Assembly: GCF_007595705.1 (NCBI RefSeq) | Contig: NZ_NISY01000006.1 | Location: forward strand, 124,001 to 188,000 | Origin: Streptomyces sp. SAJ15 | GTDB taxonomy: Bacteria; Actinomycetota; Actinomycetes; Streptomycetales; Streptomycetaceae | Length of the DNA: 64,000 nucleotides | Direction: 5' to 3' | Shown: positions 62,709 to 64,000 of the stretch, in pieces | How the letters are laid out: the number at the start of each line of letters is the position of its first letter | Numbering within the stretch: position 1 is the stretch's first letter | Position numbers and translations under genes: made by a program | Notes under the pieces: generated by a model | The model's input: only the letters and a program-made list of their open reading frames with translations | The model's database searches: none | Told to the model about the DNA's origin: nothing

Positions 62709-64000
62709 TCACTCCGGGGCGGGGCCGGGCCGCGGGAGTCGTCCGCGGGCGGGCAGGACGCCGAGCTGGACGAGCCGGTCCACCGCGCCCAGCGGACGCA
62801 TCCCGACACCCGACACGTTGTAGGTGGTCAGGTAACGCAGCCGCGCGCTCTTGGCCGTCCTGACCAGCAGGTGTCGGTTCAGCCTCCTGACGCCGGGTGA
62901 GGTGCCGGTCATCAGGCGTGCGGCGTCGTGGCTCATGAAGTGGATGTCCCGGATCCGACCCATGCGTTCCGCCTCGTAGGCACGCATCGCCTCGTCGAGC
63001 GTCGCCTCTTCCCGGACGCGGACGGTGGCCAGTCGGGCCGCGAGCGCTCGGGCGTCGCCGATGGCCGTGTTCATCCCCTGGGCGGCCAGGGGATGGACGC
63101 CGTGGGCCGCCTCACCGACCAGCACGATCCCCGGCCGTACGAGGGAGGGGGCCCGGTACCGCCAGACCGGCAGCAGCTGTCGTCGGTCCAGGCTGTCCTT
63201 CACCAGCACGGCGAGCGGGTCGAGCGCGGGCACCGCCGCGAGGAGTTCGTCGCACCACCGCTGGAGTCGCGTCTGGTCCGCCCTCCTGAGCTCGTCCGCC
63301 TTCACCTGGACGTAGACGCGCGTCCGCCCGTCGGGCAGCGGATAGACCAGGACCAGCCCCCGCTCGGTGAGGTAGGCGGAAGCCTCGTCGGCCGGCGCCG
63401 GCGTGCCCGAGAGCTCGAGCGTCAGCAGCTTGTGTCCGTAGGCGACGGGGTCGGCGGTCATTCCGGCCAGCCGGCGCAGGCGCGAGGACATCCCGTCGGC
63501 CGCCACCACGAGTCGGGCACGGATGTCGTACTCGTTCGCACCCTCCGCGGCCCGTACGCCGACGACGCGGCCGTGGGCGTCCGTGAGGACGTCCTCGACC
63601 AGCACCCCCCGCCGCCAGCGCACCGACGCGCCGAGCGACTCCGCCAGGCACTCCAGGATCGTCGTGTGGTCGTGGGACAGCATCCAGGGCCACGCGCAGC
63701 GGAGCGTTCCGAAGTCCATCGCCAACAGCTCGGCGCCGTCGGCCTGTCTGGCGACGAGCCGCTTGAGGCGGACCGCCCGTCTGGCTTCGAGGGCCGGGAG
63801 TACGCCCCACTCCTGGAGGGTGTCCAGGGAACCGGGCTGGAGGATCTCGCCCTTGGCGACCGGAGGCTGCCGCTTCTTCTTCTCCAGCAGGGTGACGTCA
63901 AGGCCGAGCCGGCCCAGAGCGCAGGCCGCGGCCAGACCGGCGACGCCGGACCCGCAGACCACCACGTCCGCCGTCGCGGAACCGGGCGCCGCGTGTCCCT
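62709..64000 (-). CDS. FAD-dependent monooxygenase (UbiH/PHBH-like; 5' end outside window)
   Basis: At least 428 residues; the frame stays open to the right edge (…GSATADVVVCGSGVAGLAAA), so the start lies beyond 64000. Motifs are GxGxxG (VVCGSGVAGLAAACALGRLG), the DG motif VVAADGMSSRLRRL and the second FAD motif GIVLVGEAAHGVHPLAAQGMNTAIGDA. This is the group A aromatic/quinone hydroxylase family, which inserts one oxygen into phenols or polyketides with NAD(P)H. The C-terminal 80 residues are Arg/Leu-rich. It is convergent with the ABC-F gene and may belong to a biosynthetic cluster outside the window. Confidence 0.92.
   Translation of the reverse strand, partial: GHAAPGSATADVVVCGSGVAGLAAACALGRLGLDVTLLEKKKRQPPVAKGEILQPGSLDTLQEWGVLPALEARRAVRLKRLVARQADGAELLAMDFGTLRCAWPWMLSHDHTTILECLAESLGASVRWRRGVLVEDVLTDAHGRVVGVRAAEGANEYDIRARLVVAADGMSSRLRRLAGMTADPVAYGHKLLTLELSGTPAPADEASAYLTERGLVLVYPLPDGRTRVYVQVKADELRRADQTRLQRWCDELLAAVPALDPLAVLVKDSLDRRQLLPVWRYRAPSLVRPGIVLVGEAAHGVHPLAAQGMNTAIGDARALAARLATVRVREEATLDEAMRAYEAERMGRIRDIHFMSHDAARLMTGTSPGVRRLNRHLLVRTAKSARLRYLTTYNVSGVGMRPLGAVDRLVQLGVLPARGRLPRPGPAPE

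Overview
The window looks like a Streptomyces (or close relative) chromosome segment. GC is very high throughout, third codon positions are almost always G or C, GTG and TTG starts are common, and nearly every protein belongs to a family typical of streptomycetes. I saw no rRNA, tRNA, CRISPR, insertion sequence or prophage. The dense mix of small regulator/enzyme pairs, secreted proteins, resistance-type genes and at least six gene remnants suggests an accessory chromosome-arm region rather than core genome.

Layout. 1-3.4 kb: a partial AarF/ABC1 kinase, then a cupin and a DHA2-type exporter under a double palindromic operator. 3.7-7.3 kb: a secreted single-domain lectin, a Ser/Thr kinase with a solute-binding sensor domain, and a membrane-anchored unknown. 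7.4-17.7 kb: small enzymes (monooxygenase-like, methyltransferase, two hydrolases, RibD/DHFR-like reductase, epoxide hydrolase) and three repeat-type or unknown proteins. 17.8-21.6 kb: a lipoprotein and a complete beta-lactamase locus (blaL with divergent blaA-blaB). 21.9-23.8 kb: htpG. 24-32.8 kb: regulator/enzyme pairs with clear operators (TetR-hydrolase, WYL-VOC, TetR-VOC), an iron-box-controlled DUF2470 protein, an epimerase, an aldo/keto reductase, an AraC/GyrI protein and a solitary proteasome-like Ntn hydrolase. 33-42.6 kb: a secreted FG-GAP protein, the fused remains of a regulator/VOC pair, an erythromycin-esterase homologue divergent from a double MerR regulator, a secreted M1 peptidase, a giant TerD protein and an NDH-2-like flavoprotein. 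42.6-48.4 kb: a CHAT remnant, a GNAT, a PLP decarboxylase, a large-subunit catalase, a molybdopterin-enzyme remnant and a helical unknown. 48.4-52.7 kb: an SRPBCC/flavoprotein/SDR operon and a pair of paralogous small proteins.

53.5-58.4 kb is the most distinctive part. It holds a tiny hydrophobic protein, a heme-oxygenase-like putative diiron oxidase with intact metal ligands, a CDGSH iron-sulfur protein, a Rieske/DUF2231 membrane protein, an ATP-grasp ligase-like enzyme and a HemK2/MTQ2-like methyltransferase. Oxidase, electron carriers, ligase and methyltransferase together suggest an uncharacterised small-molecule or peptide-tailoring pathway, which is an inference. 58.5-64 kb: a truncated saccharopine-dehydrogenase-like gene, a lipoprotein, a YVTN fragment, and an ABC-F ribosome-protection gene preceded by a nine-codon leader peptide whose stop codon lies inside a hairpin (apparent attenuation). 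A partial FAD monooxygenase runs off the right edge.
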